This document shows, piece after piece, positions 1-6,089 of a stretch of DNA of 7,612 nucleotides. This stretch comes from Thermoplasmata archaeon (GTDB lineage: Archaea > Thermoplasmatota > Thermoplasmata > GCA-020350865). Each line of letters opens with the position of its first letter. Positions within the stretch are counted from its first letter, which is position 1. The notes beneath the pieces are model-generated. The model saw only the letters and a program-made list of their open reading frames with translations. It did no database searches and had not been told where the DNA came from. The position numbers and the translations under genes were made by a program. The stretch lies in NCBI GenBank assembly GCA_020351895.1, contig CP070672.1:3481063-3488674 (forward strand), written 5' to 3'.

Positions 1-623
1 ATCTTTGGCGAGAGTATGCACATTGCACAGTCGTTTGTTGGGAAAGTCACCACCCATCTGGCCATGTTTCCCCCGATTGATGGTTCCTTCTCCAAAAGAA
101 ATACCTTAATTCCCAACTCTGCAACATCCAAGGAAGCCTGGATTCCAGATATTCCTCCTCCGATCACCAATACAGACTGCTCGACTGGGACCGTGGTGGA
201 TCCTATGGCCTCCAGCCTTCTGGCCCTTCCCACGGCTCCCTTCACTATGTGCTTGGCCTTCTCAGTGGCTTTTTCTGGCACATCATGATGCACCCAGGAC
301 ACATTCTCCCTTATATTGGCCATCTCAATGAAAAATGGATTCAATCCAGCTTCGGATGCCGCCTGCCTGAAAGTATGTTCATGGAGTCTCGGGGAGCATG
401 AGGCCACAACCACCCTGGAGAGCTTCTTTTTTCGAATGGCTTCCTTCATCACCTTCTGACCCTGCTCTGAGCACATGAATTGATTATCCGAAGATATTAC
501 AACATCAGGCAATGTTTTTGCGAACTTAGCCACATAAGTAACATCCACAACATTGGCGATGTTGGCTCCACAGTGGCATATGAAGATGCCAATGCGATTT
601 TTTTCCTTCTTTTCTCTTTTCAT
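1..623 (-). CDS. hdrA: HdrA-like heterodisulfide reductase subunit A (5' part, runs off the window)
   Basis: Reading the minus strand from ATG at 623-621 gives 207 codons open to the window edge. The N-terminal domain (residues 10-140) has the HdrA pattern: GIFICHCG with C16 and C18, MCSEQGQ with C51, and ASCSPRLHEHTF with C76. These cysteines fit the N-terminal iron-sulfur domain of the family. It is followed by an FAD-binding Rossmann start, VIGGGISGIQASLD (153-166), then EKEPSIGGNMA (178-188) and the cysteine segment FPTNDCAMCILSPK (194-207). HdrA proteins are cytoplasmic FAD/[4Fe-4S] proteins that pass or bifurcate electrons between a donor, ferredoxin and an HdrBC disulfide reductase. 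The C-terminal ferredoxin domains lie outside the window, so methanogen-type HdrA cannot be told from HdrA2 or other variants. A basic leader (MKREKKEKN) precedes the conserved part. Family assignment is secure; partner and physiological role are not visible. Confidence 0.93.
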   Translation of the reverse strand, partial: MKREKKEKNRIGIFICHCGANIANVVDVTYVAKFAKTLPDVVISSDNQFMCSEQGQKVMKEAIRKKKLSRVVVASCSPRLHEHTFRQAASEAGLNPFFIEMANIRENVSWVHHDVPEKATEKAKHIVKGAVGRARRLEAIGSTTVPVEQSVLVIGGGISGIQASLDVAELGIKVFLLEKEPSIGGNMARWVVTFPTNDCAMCILSPK

Positions 624-656
624 ACCATCGCTTAGAATGATAAATGATATGGAATG

Positions 657-664
657 TTATAAAT
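657..664 (-). promoter_or_regulatory. TATA-like box of hdrA
   Basis: The minus strand reads ATTTATAA here, an archaeal TATA-type octamer whose centre lies about 38 bases upstream of the hdrA ATG. Transcription starting some 25 bases downstream would give a leader of roughly 10 bases. Only a weak SD (GATGGT directly before ATG) is seen. Placement is by motif and spacing only. Confidence 0.45.
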
Positions 665-704
665 TCTTCTCTAAATTCTACCTAAGAACAAATTACAGCA
701 TAAA

Positions 705-715
705 ATATTTAAAAG
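705..715 (+). promoter_or_regulatory. TATA-like box of the 151-aa membrane protein gene
   Basis: ATATTTAAAAG sits about 25-30 bases upstream of the ATG at 738. Normal archaeal spacing puts the transcription start at or just before the start codon, so the mRNA is probably leaderless, which fits the absence of any SD. With the hdrA box it forms a divergent promoter pair within 114 bases. Confidence 0.5.
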
Positions 716-737
716 AGCTTCTGTTATATCTATAATC

Positions 738-1193
738 ATGGTGAATTATAACAAGCCTTTAGGCATCTCCTTAATGGCCTATTTCCTCTTTTTACTGGCT
801 TTTATAATGATCCCTTTGGCCCTGTATGTTTATTTCTATGAAGATGAATTCTGGCATCATGGACTGCTTCAATACATTAATTCTGATTTACAAGTATTAT
901 TTATGGTCCTATTCATAGCCATTCTTCTTTTAATTTCGGGTGTAGGCCTTCTAAAATCCGCACAATGGGGCAGGGGCCTTCTTATTGCACTTTGTGCAAT
1001 GGGTGGTATTCACGGGCTGATTTTGAACTTTTCAGAATTTTTCAGGGGCATTTTGATAGTAATTATATGTGGGATAGTGGCAGCCTACATGCTCACCTCA
1101 GGGGTATCAGATGAATTTTCCTCCATAGATACGAGAAAGGCTGTGGACGCAATCGATACCCTGGAATCCTACAGGAAAAGCAGGTTTTTTTAG
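738..1193 (+). CDS. Small four-helix membrane protein, function unknown
   Basis: The 151-aa product is mostly hydrophobic. Likely membrane helices are about residues 9-33, 51-73, 80-97 and 103-121, followed by a polar tail of about 30 residues (DEFSSIDTRKAVDAIDTLES) ending in KSRFF. The opening (NKPLGISLMAYFLFLL) and the later QWGRGLLIAL segment recall the short uncharacterised archaeal four-helix proteins that begin RPxGxxLLA, but no catalytic or transport motif is visible. The ATG start is favoured by the TATA-like box about 27 bases upstream, giving a leaderless transcript. It is divergent from hdrA and lies before two larger membrane-protein genes on the same strand, from which it is separated by 118 bases containing a promoter. 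It is real as a gene by codon structure and promoter; no function is offered. Confidence 0.75.
   Translation: MVNYNKPLGISLMAYFLFLLAFIMIPLALYVYFYEDEFWHHGLLQYINSDLQVLFMVLFIAILLLISGVGLLKSAQWGRGLLIALCAMGGIHGLILNFSEFFRGILIVIICGIVAAYMLTSGVSDEFSSIDTRKAVDAIDTLESYRKSRFF
1185..1191 (+). terminator. Possible T-tract terminator at the end of the 151-aa gene
   Basis: Seven consecutive T overlap the last Phe codons and the TAG stop. Archaeal RNA polymerase can terminate at T-rich tracts without a hairpin. The tract is short and also explained by the codons for FF-stop, so this is weak. Confidence 0.2.
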
Positions 1194-1270
1194 CCAAATA
1201 CTTACTTGGGCCCCTTATAAGCCATTCTTCTTAGGGAATCTCGAATCCAGGGAATCGTCCATTGCGAAGC

Positions 1271-1277
1271 TTTATTA
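1271..1277 (+). promoter_or_regulatory. TATA-like box of the zinc-ribbon membrane protein gene
   Basis: TTTATTA, preceded by the purine-rich GCGAAGC, lies about 37 bases upstream of the GTG at 1312. A transcript starting near 1300 would have a leader of about 12 bases. Just upstream, AGGGAATC occurs twice (1233-1240 and 1249-1256) with a 16-base period, and could be a regulator site. Confidence 0.4.
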
Positions 1278-1311
1278 ACAAAAAACCCTTTTTCATGTCG
1301 AGGGACGGAAA

Positions 1312-2619
1312 GTGGATATAAACGAGTTATTTAATGGTTTGAAGAAAAGTAGATGGGTTTGGCTAATATACATCCCCTTGACCATCCCTGTAGATCTCTT
1401 TCTTGCCTTTTACGGCGGCTGTTTTGCCCCGATAATCGTGGCCCTGGCAACCTTTGGAATACCCTATTTTTTCGGGGTAAAGAGCATGAGGACCTTTTTC
1501 ATAGCAGGAACAGTAATAATCCTAATTACTGGCATTTTATTTGGTGCACTTTACACCTATTTCATGTTCAACCAGTCATATATATTCGAAGAAAAGATGT
1601 TGAGTGGACCAGAGTTGCAGGACGGAACTGTCTCGCCATATATAGGTGAAGAGAACACCTCTTTCAATTTCACTGTGAGATACACTGGGACAGAGTCACC
1701 CTCCAACATAACAGTCTTTGTGAATATTACAGGTGTAATCGAGAAATATGAAGAAGGCTTTCCTCTTGATAACTATAATGGATTGTTCTATAAAGAGATA
1801 ATACTGGACAAGGACATATACTTTTACAATTTTACAGTTCATACAAATACCACAAACACATGGAGTGCAACCAAGGATGTGGCTTTTGGACCTGTTACTG
1901 TTCCCTATTCAGAGATGTTGAGCACGCAGATCGTGCAATCCCTTCTATTATGGTTCATAAATTCCGGTCTGATATTCTACATGACCTTGGTCTTGTATTG
2001 GTGGGCCAAAAAATCAAAGGAAGAGAGAATGAAATTTGGTGAGGGATCCGAAGATGAAAAAGAGGAAAAAGCCAAAGAACAAAAAGATGAAACCTTAGAG
2101 GACGAGGATGAATTCGAAGAAGACTTTAAGGAAGAAGCTGAAGAGGAGGATGTGAAGGAGGCGGCTGGAAAAGGTGAATATTCATGCACTTCCTGCGGTG
2201 CAGATGTTTCTGAAGATGATACAGAATGTCCACATTGTGGCGAGGAATTCGAGGGTTTTGAAGAGGATGAACGTAAGGCAGAAGAAGAACCAAAAGAAGA
2301 GAAGGAAAAAGTCGAGGCAGTTGTATCTGAAAGCGAAGGGGAGTACTCGTGTACAGAGTGCGGAGCAGATGTGTCTGAAGATGACATTAAATGCCCGAAC
2401 TGCGGTGAGGATTTCGAGGGTTTTGAAGAGGATGAAAGCAAAGCAGAAGAAGAAAAACCCAAAGAAAAGAAGGTCGAAGTCGAGGCAGTAATACCTGAAG
2501 GCAAGGGTGAATACACTTGCACAGAGTGCGGTGCTGATGTTTCAGAAGATGACATTAAATGCCCGAACTGCGGTGAAGATTTCGAAGGTTATGAGGGGGA
2601 GGAGGAGGAAGGAGATTAA
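1312..2619 (+). CDS. Membrane protein with external glycosylatable domain and three cytoplasmic zinc ribbons
   Basis: The start is GTG at 1312; the ATG at 1295 is out of frame and stops at once. The 435-aa product has likely membrane helices at about 15-33, 36-55, 62-86 and 209-231. Basic residues (KKSR 11-14, KSMR 57-60, KKSKEER 233-239) put both ends in the cytoplasm and residues 87-205 outside. The external part has seven N-x-S/T sequons (N87, 115, 119, 132, 138, 173, 179) and an FTVRYTG...YFYNFTV pattern like a small beta-sandwich domain. Residues 240-287 are extremely acidic and probably disordered. Three zinc ribbons follow, each CxxC-x10-CxxC: C292/295/306/309, C347/350/361/364 and C403/406/417/420, joined by Glu/Lys linkers. 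A sensor or adaptor that binds partners through the ribbons is plausible; no enzymatic motif is seen. Family not recognised. Confidence 0.85.
   Translation: MDINELFNGLKKSRWVWLIYIPLTIPVDLFLAFYGGCFAPIIVALATFGIPYFFGVKSMRTFFIAGTVIILITGILFGALYTYFMFNQSYIFEEKMLSGPELQDGTVSPYIGEENTSFNFTVRYTGTESPSNITVFVNITGVIEKYEEGFPLDNYNGLFYKEIILDKDIYFYNFTVHTNTTNTWSATKDVAFGPVTVPYSEMLSTQIVQSLLLWFINSGLIFYMTLVLYWWAKKSKEERMKFGEGSEDEKEEKAKEQKDETLEDEDEFEEDFKEEAEEEDVKEAAGKGEYSCTSCGADVSEDDTECPHCGEEFEGFEEDERKAEEEPKEEKEKVEAVVSESEGEYSCTECGADVSEDDIKCPNCGEDFEGFEEDESKAEEEKPKEKKVEVEAVIPEGKGEYTCTECGADVSEDDIKCPNCGEDFEGYEGEEEEGD
2173..2619 (+). repeat. Three tandem in-frame zinc-ribbon repeats (165-168 bp period)
   Basis: Copies begin at 2173, 2338 and 2506, each opening with GEY(S/T)CT. 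The first period is 165 bases and the second 168; the third copy ends at the stop codon. Copies 2 and 3 share an identical 32-base block (2377-2408 and 2545-2576), whereas copies 1 and 2 share an identical 24-base block further on (2248-2271 and 2413-2436). Copy 2 therefore resembles different neighbours in different parts, pointing to stepwise duplication or gene conversion. Confidence 0.9.
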
Positions 2620-2653
2620 ACAAGTTTCCGCCCGAATGTTTTTATATCCACAA

Positions 2654-2661
2654 TATTTATA
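2654..2661 (+). promoter_or_regulatory. TATA-like box of the 437-aa surface protein gene
   Basis: TATTTATA lies about 45 bases upstream of the ATG at 2702, which predicts a start near 2683 and a leader of about 20 bases containing the SD AGGAG at 2689-2693. Another AT-rich stretch, TTTTTATAT (2638-2646), lies just upstream and could be used instead. The gene can therefore be transcribed separately from its upstream neighbour. Confidence 0.4.
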
Positions 2662-2701
2662 CTGGTTGGATAATATAGGATTTGAAATAGGAGTTGGGGC
2701 T

Positions 2702-4015
2702 ATGACGTATAAATCCATTTTTACATTCTGGATTGTGGGAATGTTGGTGATATCTCTATTTGTGATTTTTATTTCGACCGACAATATGACCAGTGAGGTT
2801 CAAGCTGCTGCACCTATTTTAAGAGATGAATCTGCATGGCCAAGTGATCCAGACATTGTCTTTACTGTCTATTATGAAGATATTGAAAATGACCCCGGAT
2901 CAGTTGTTCTATTTTTGGATGGAAATGAGTATCCAATGGAAGGAAATCCTGACGAAGATCCTGTAGATGGACAATATTTTAGCAGGAATGTCCCAGCATC
3001 AATAATCACAGACGATTCCGAATTCTATTTCTATGCCGAAGATTCAAATGGTGAATCGGTAAACCTTCGCAGCCAGGACCTACCCTTTTTAGTGGGTGAT
3101 TTCGTCGGTTGGGGAGAAGCACCAGTTCTATCCAATCCTAGTGTTTATAAGGATGGCGAATGGGTATTCAATGTGACCTATCAGGATCCTGTAGATGGCG
3201 ATGAAGCCCATATAGTCAATCTTGTAATAGTTGGCGAGCTGGATGACAATTATATAAGAATGGAGACCGAGGATCTGGATCCACTTATTGGCCAGAATTA
3301 TATTGCTCGAATTCCAGAAAATGATGCTAATGAATTTACAGAATTCTATTTTGAAGCGGATGATGTGGAGGGGAGCTATACAGAACTATATGATGGAGAA
3401 TGGGATTATTTCGTGGTTGGGAAACTACAGCAGTCCAATGGCGATACTAATGGTAATGGCGATGGCGATGGTGATGGAGATGGTGGGGGATTAAATCTCC
3501 AATGGTTAATAAATGCTTTTGGCAATCCCGAAGTAGTAGTTGGTGTCATCGGTTTGGTAGCAATCGGAGCTGGCTCTGCATATGGAGTCTATCGAAGAAA
3601 GAAGAAACATGGACGCTTTTCAGAGCTTTTAACTGAGATGGATAAGATATATGGGTCTTATAAAACGAACCCGAAAAGATGTGAGTTGGAGCTTGAAAAG
3701 ATGAGATCCACCATAAATGAGGACTTAAAGAAAAATACCATTGACGAGAACAACTACGCAATCCTCAAAGGACGCATCGATGAGATAATCAAGGAAATCA
3801 GAAGCGAGACAATACATTCAGAAGTGAAGGACCTGCCAAAGGACATTGAGATTAAAATCAAGGATATGCTCATAGATGGGGAGATCACCCGGGAAGAATA
3901 CGATAAATTATTGCCTATAATTAAGGGTTCTGATATGGCCACCGATGACAAGGAGAGAATGAAGAAGATGGTGGAATCCTGGGTCAAGGAAGACAAGGAA
4001 AAAGGAAGTGAATAG
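2702..4015 (+). CDS. Single-anchor surface protein with two external beta domains and a helical cytoplasmic tail
   Basis: The ATG at 2702 is chosen because AGGAG stands 8 bases before it and a hydrophobic signal/anchor (residues 7-25) follows at once; extending upstream in frame would only read the zinc-ribbon repeats of the previous gene out of frame. The 437-aa product has two related external domains: 51-118 (FTVYYED...LFLDG...DGQYF...EFYFYAED) and 153-230 (WVFNVTYQD...GQNYIARIP...EFYFEADD). Next come a Gly/Asp linker (247-263), a membrane helix at about 276-296 with stop-transfer RRKKKHGR, and a cytoplasmic helical region (305-437). The tail ends in a segment (IKIKDMLIDGEITREEYDKL) resembling SHOCT-type short helical oligomerisation motifs. 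Such beta domains resemble those of archaeal and bacterial secreted proteins of unknown role. The gene converges on the mutase gene with only 14 bases between stops. Precise function unknown. Confidence 0.85.
   Translation: MTYKSIFTFWIVGMLVISLFVIFISTDNMTSEVQAAAPILRDESAWPSDPDIVFTVYYEDIENDPGSVVLFLDGNEYPMEGNPDEDPVDGQYFSRNVPASIITDDSEFYFYAEDSNGESVNLRSQDLPFLVGDFVGWGEAPVLSNPSVYKDGEWVFNVTYQDPVDGDEAHIVNLVIVGELDDNYIRMETEDLDPLIGQNYIARIPENDANEFTEFYFEADDVEGSYTELYDGEWDYFVVGKLQQSNGDTNGNGDGDGDGDGGGLNLQWLINAFGNPEVVVGVIGLVAIGAGSAYGVYRRKKKHGRFSELLTEMDKIYGSYKTNPKRCELELEKMRSTINEDLKKNTIDENNYAILKGRIDEIIKEIRSETIHSEVKDLPKDIEIKIKDMLIDGEITREEYDKLLPIIKGSDMATDDKERMKKMVESWVKEDKEKGSE
3440..3490 (+). repeat. Gly-Asp coding hexamer repeat (linker)
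   Basis: A run of GGN-GAT/AAT codons encodes G-D-T-N-G-N followed by alternating G and D, residues 247-263 of the surface protein. It separates the external domains from the membrane helix. Alternating D/G can bind calcium, as in D-x-N-x-D-G loops, but it may simply be a flexible acidic spacer. Such simple repeats change length readily by slippage. Confidence 0.8.
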
Positions 4016-4029
4016 ATTAAGAAATTCCT

Positions 4030-5640
4030 CTAAAACCTCACAGGCTCCTTAAACTCCCCGAAGACCTCCCGAAATACATTCGATATCTCCCCAACTGTAG
4101 CATAACTTTTTACAGCCTCTATTATGAAAGGCATGAGGTTTTCATCTGTATTTGCAGCTTCCTTCAATTTTTCGAGTTTCTTTTGAACCTCTTCATCTTT
4201 CCGTTCCTCTTTGACCCTGTTTAACCTTTTTATCTGTTCTTCCGCTTGTTTTGGATCATAATCGTGGAATTCTATGTTCCGCTCTTCCTCCTCAATCCGG
4301 TATTTGTTGACTCCCACCTTGATCTCCTCACCTGATTGTATTCTATTTTCATGAATATAGGCCTGCTTGGAGACTTCGCTTTGAATGTATCCCTCGGATA
4401 TTGCCTTTACGATACCTCCCGAATCTTCCACTTTTTCCATGCAATTGATAATCCTATCCTCCATCTCATTTGTCAGAGACTCAACATAATAGGAACCAGC
4501 CAAGGGATCCACAGTGTCGGTGAGACCCATTTCTTCAATCAGAATCTGCATGGTCCTAAGAGATATCAAAGCAGCTTTCTTGGAGGGACTCGTATATGCC
4601 TCATCATAAGAACAAAGAGCCATGGTTTGTGTGCCCGAAAGTGCAGATATCAGAGCATAATACGCACCACGAACGATATTATTTTCGGGCTGCTCGATTG
4701 TAAGGCCTCCTCCCCCTCCACCTGCGATCATCTTCATCATCATGGACTTTGGATTCTTGGCTCTGAAATCCTCCTTGATAATCCTTGCCCACAACCTCCT
4801 TGCGGCCCTGAACTTCGCTACCTGCTCGAACAGATTGCCGTGAATATCGAAGTTGAATGAGAATCTTGGAACGAACTCATCAACATCAAGCCCCCTGTCC
4901 TGAACATGCTTGATATAGGCTTTGGCTATCTCGAAAGCATAGGCGATTTCCTGTACAGGATCTGCTCCTGATTCCCGGATATGGTAGCCACATACAGAAA
5001 CTGGATAGTACTTTGGAATATACTTCGTGCAGTATTCGATTGTATCCCCAATGAGGCGAATCGAGGGCTCTACAGGGAATATCCATGTTCCTCTTCCAAT
5101 GTATTCCTTTAAAATGTCGTTCTGGGCGGTTCCCCGAATCTCCTTTGGATCAACCCCCTGTTTTTCGGCAACAGCGATGTACATTGCCATTAAAATGGAT
5201 GCTGTGGAATTTATTGTCAGGGAGGTGCTTATCTTGTCAATAGGTATACCCTCAAAAGCATCCTCCATGTCCTTTAGGGTGTCAACCGACATTCCAACTC
5301 TACCAACTTCACCTTCAGCCAATGGATCATCGGAATCAAGACCCATCTGTGTTGGTAGGTCAAAGGCCACATTCAATCCTGTTTGGCCCTGTTCGATTAA
5401 GTATTTGAACCTTTTATTGGTCTCCAATGCCGTGGCAAAACCCGAGTACTGTCTCATGGTCCAGGGCCTTGCTCTATACATGAACTTATGAATACCTCTT
5501 GTAAATGGATAATCTCCTGGTGCTCCTATTTTCTCCTCGTATCCTATATCTTTCACATCAGAGGGTGTGTAGATCGGTTTAACCTTTATTCCGGACTCCA
5601 AAACCACATCCATTGGTTCCGCTTTTTTGGATCTGTTCAT
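4030..5640 (-). CDS. Methylmalonyl-CoA-mutase-type enzyme, large (catalytic) subunit, divergent active site
   Basis: The 536-aa protein matches the separate large subunit of two-part, B12-dependent acyl-CoA mutases and lacks a B12 domain of its own. Family landmarks: PFTRG (45-49), RPWTMRQYSGF (58-68), AFDLPTQMGLDSDDP (92-106), GTAQNDILKEY (170-180), CGYHIRESGA (217-226), PRFSF (258-262), TVDPLAGSYYVE (376-387), GVNKYR (443-448). By the numbering I recall for the Propionibacterium enzyme, Y65, Q173, R183, Y219, H220, R259, S261 and E347 match Y89, Q197, R207, Y243, H244, R283, S285 and E370. Keeping Y65 and R183 favours a carboxylated acyl-CoA over isobutyryl-CoA. However, T77, H328, Q330 and N366 become F53, I305, G307 and C343, and residues 307-312 are six glycines. 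Its ATG overlaps the stop of the B12 subunit by 4 bases and follows a strong SD. Fold certain; substrate uncertain. Confidence 0.92.
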   Translation of the reverse strand: MNRSKKAEPMDVVLESGIKVKPIYTPSDVKDIGYEEKIGAPGDYPFTRGIHKFMYRARPWTMRQYSGFATALETNKRFKYLIEQGQTGLNVAFDLPTQMGLDSDDPLAEGEVGRVGMSVDTLKDMEDAFEGIPIDKISTSLTINSTASILMAMYIAVAEKQGVDPKEIRGTAQNDILKEYIGRGTWIFPVEPSIRLIGDTIEYCTKYIPKYYPVSVCGYHIRESGADPVQEIAYAFEIAKAYIKHVQDRGLDVDEFVPRFSFNFDIHGNLFEQVAKFRAARRLWARIIKEDFRAKNPKSMMMKMIAGGGGGGLTIEQPENNIVRGAYYALISALSGTQTMALCSYDEAYTSPSKKAALISLRTMQILIEEMGLTDTVDPLAGSYYVESLTNEMEDRIINCMEKVEDSGGIVKAISEGYIQSEVSKQAYIHENRIQSGEEIKVGVNKYRIEEEERNIEFHDYDPKQAEEQIKRLNRVKEERKDEEVQKKLEKLKEAANTDENLMPFIIEAVKSYATVGEISNVFREVFGEFKEPVRF

Positions 5641-6089
5641 GATACTCCCTCCGCTTTCTTTTTGATGAAATTCACGATATCTTCGAAATTTGAGCCTGTG
5701 GGATAGACCGCTTCCACCCCCAGTTTGTTTAGGCTATCAAAGTCCTTTTTTGGAATGTTTCCACCCACTATCACAGTTATATCCCTGGCACCTTCCTCCT
5801 CTAATTTCTTCATCAATTTCTCTGCAATTGGAATATGGGCACCCGAAAGAATGCTCAATCCAATGAAATCCACATCTTCCTGGATAGCAGCCTCAACGAT
5901 CTGCTCTATAGTTTGATGTAAACCAGTATAGATCACCTCGAAACCCGCATTTCTCAGGGCATGTGCCACGACTTTTGCACCCCTGTCATGGCCGTCCAGA
6001 CCAGGCTTTGCCACAAGGATTCTAATTGGTCTTTTTTCCAAGTTCTCAAACCCCCCTAAATTTCTTATGAATTTTATAGGTGTACTCAA
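5637..6089 (-). CDS. B12-binding small subunit of acyl-CoA mutase
   Basis: This 150-aa protein is a stand-alone cobalamin-binding domain. It has the base-off B12 signature LDGHDRG (31-37) with H34 as cobalt ligand, then GLSILSGAH (77-85) with the S-x-L element, and the VGG turn (108-110) near the cofactor tail. It pairs with the large subunit encoded directly downstream; in this family the two bind adenosylcobalamin at their interface. The start is taken as TTG at 6089, whose TTGA overlaps the TGA of the thiolase gene and suggests translational coupling. No good SD precedes it. A second TTG at codon 17, after a GGGGGG run, is a weaker alternative. The N-terminal segment (residues 1-20) is typical of small subunits that contact the catalytic partner. 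Confidence 0.93.
   Translation of the reverse strand: MSTPIKFIRNLGGFENLEKRPIRILVAKPGLDGHDRGAKVVAHALRNAGFEVIYTGLHQTIEQIVEAAIQEDVDFIGLSILSGAHIPIAEKLMKKLEEEGARDITVIVGGNIPKKDFDSLNKLGVEAVYPTGSNFEDIVNFIKKKAEGVS
5645..5652 (-). promoter_or_regulatory. Strong ribosome binding site of the mutase large subunit
   Basis: The minus strand reads GGAGGGAG four bases before the ATG at 5640, inside the last codons of the small-subunit gene. It supports this start and independent re-initiation at the ATGA overlap. Confidence 0.7.

Noticed and set aside
16..288. Plus-strand open frame at the left end
   Set aside because: It is opposite the conserved HdrA coding sequence, including the FAD-binding and cysteine motifs.
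1977..2555. Long serine-rich open frame on the minus strand opposite the zinc-ribbon tail
   Set aside because: It is the antisense reading of Glu/Lys-rich repeat codons; its Ser-rich composition follows from GAA/GAG/GAT on the other strand, and the plus frame has conserved CxxC motifs.
2507..2701. Upstream in-frame extension of the 437-aa surface protein
   Set aside because: It reads the third zinc-ribbon repeat out of frame, has no SD, and would bury the signal/anchor segment; the ATG at 2702 has AGGAG and a hydrophobic N-terminus.
4336..4860. Plus-strand open frame of 174 codons inside the mutase gene
   Set aside because: Antisense to a strongly conserved enzyme; no recognisable protein features.
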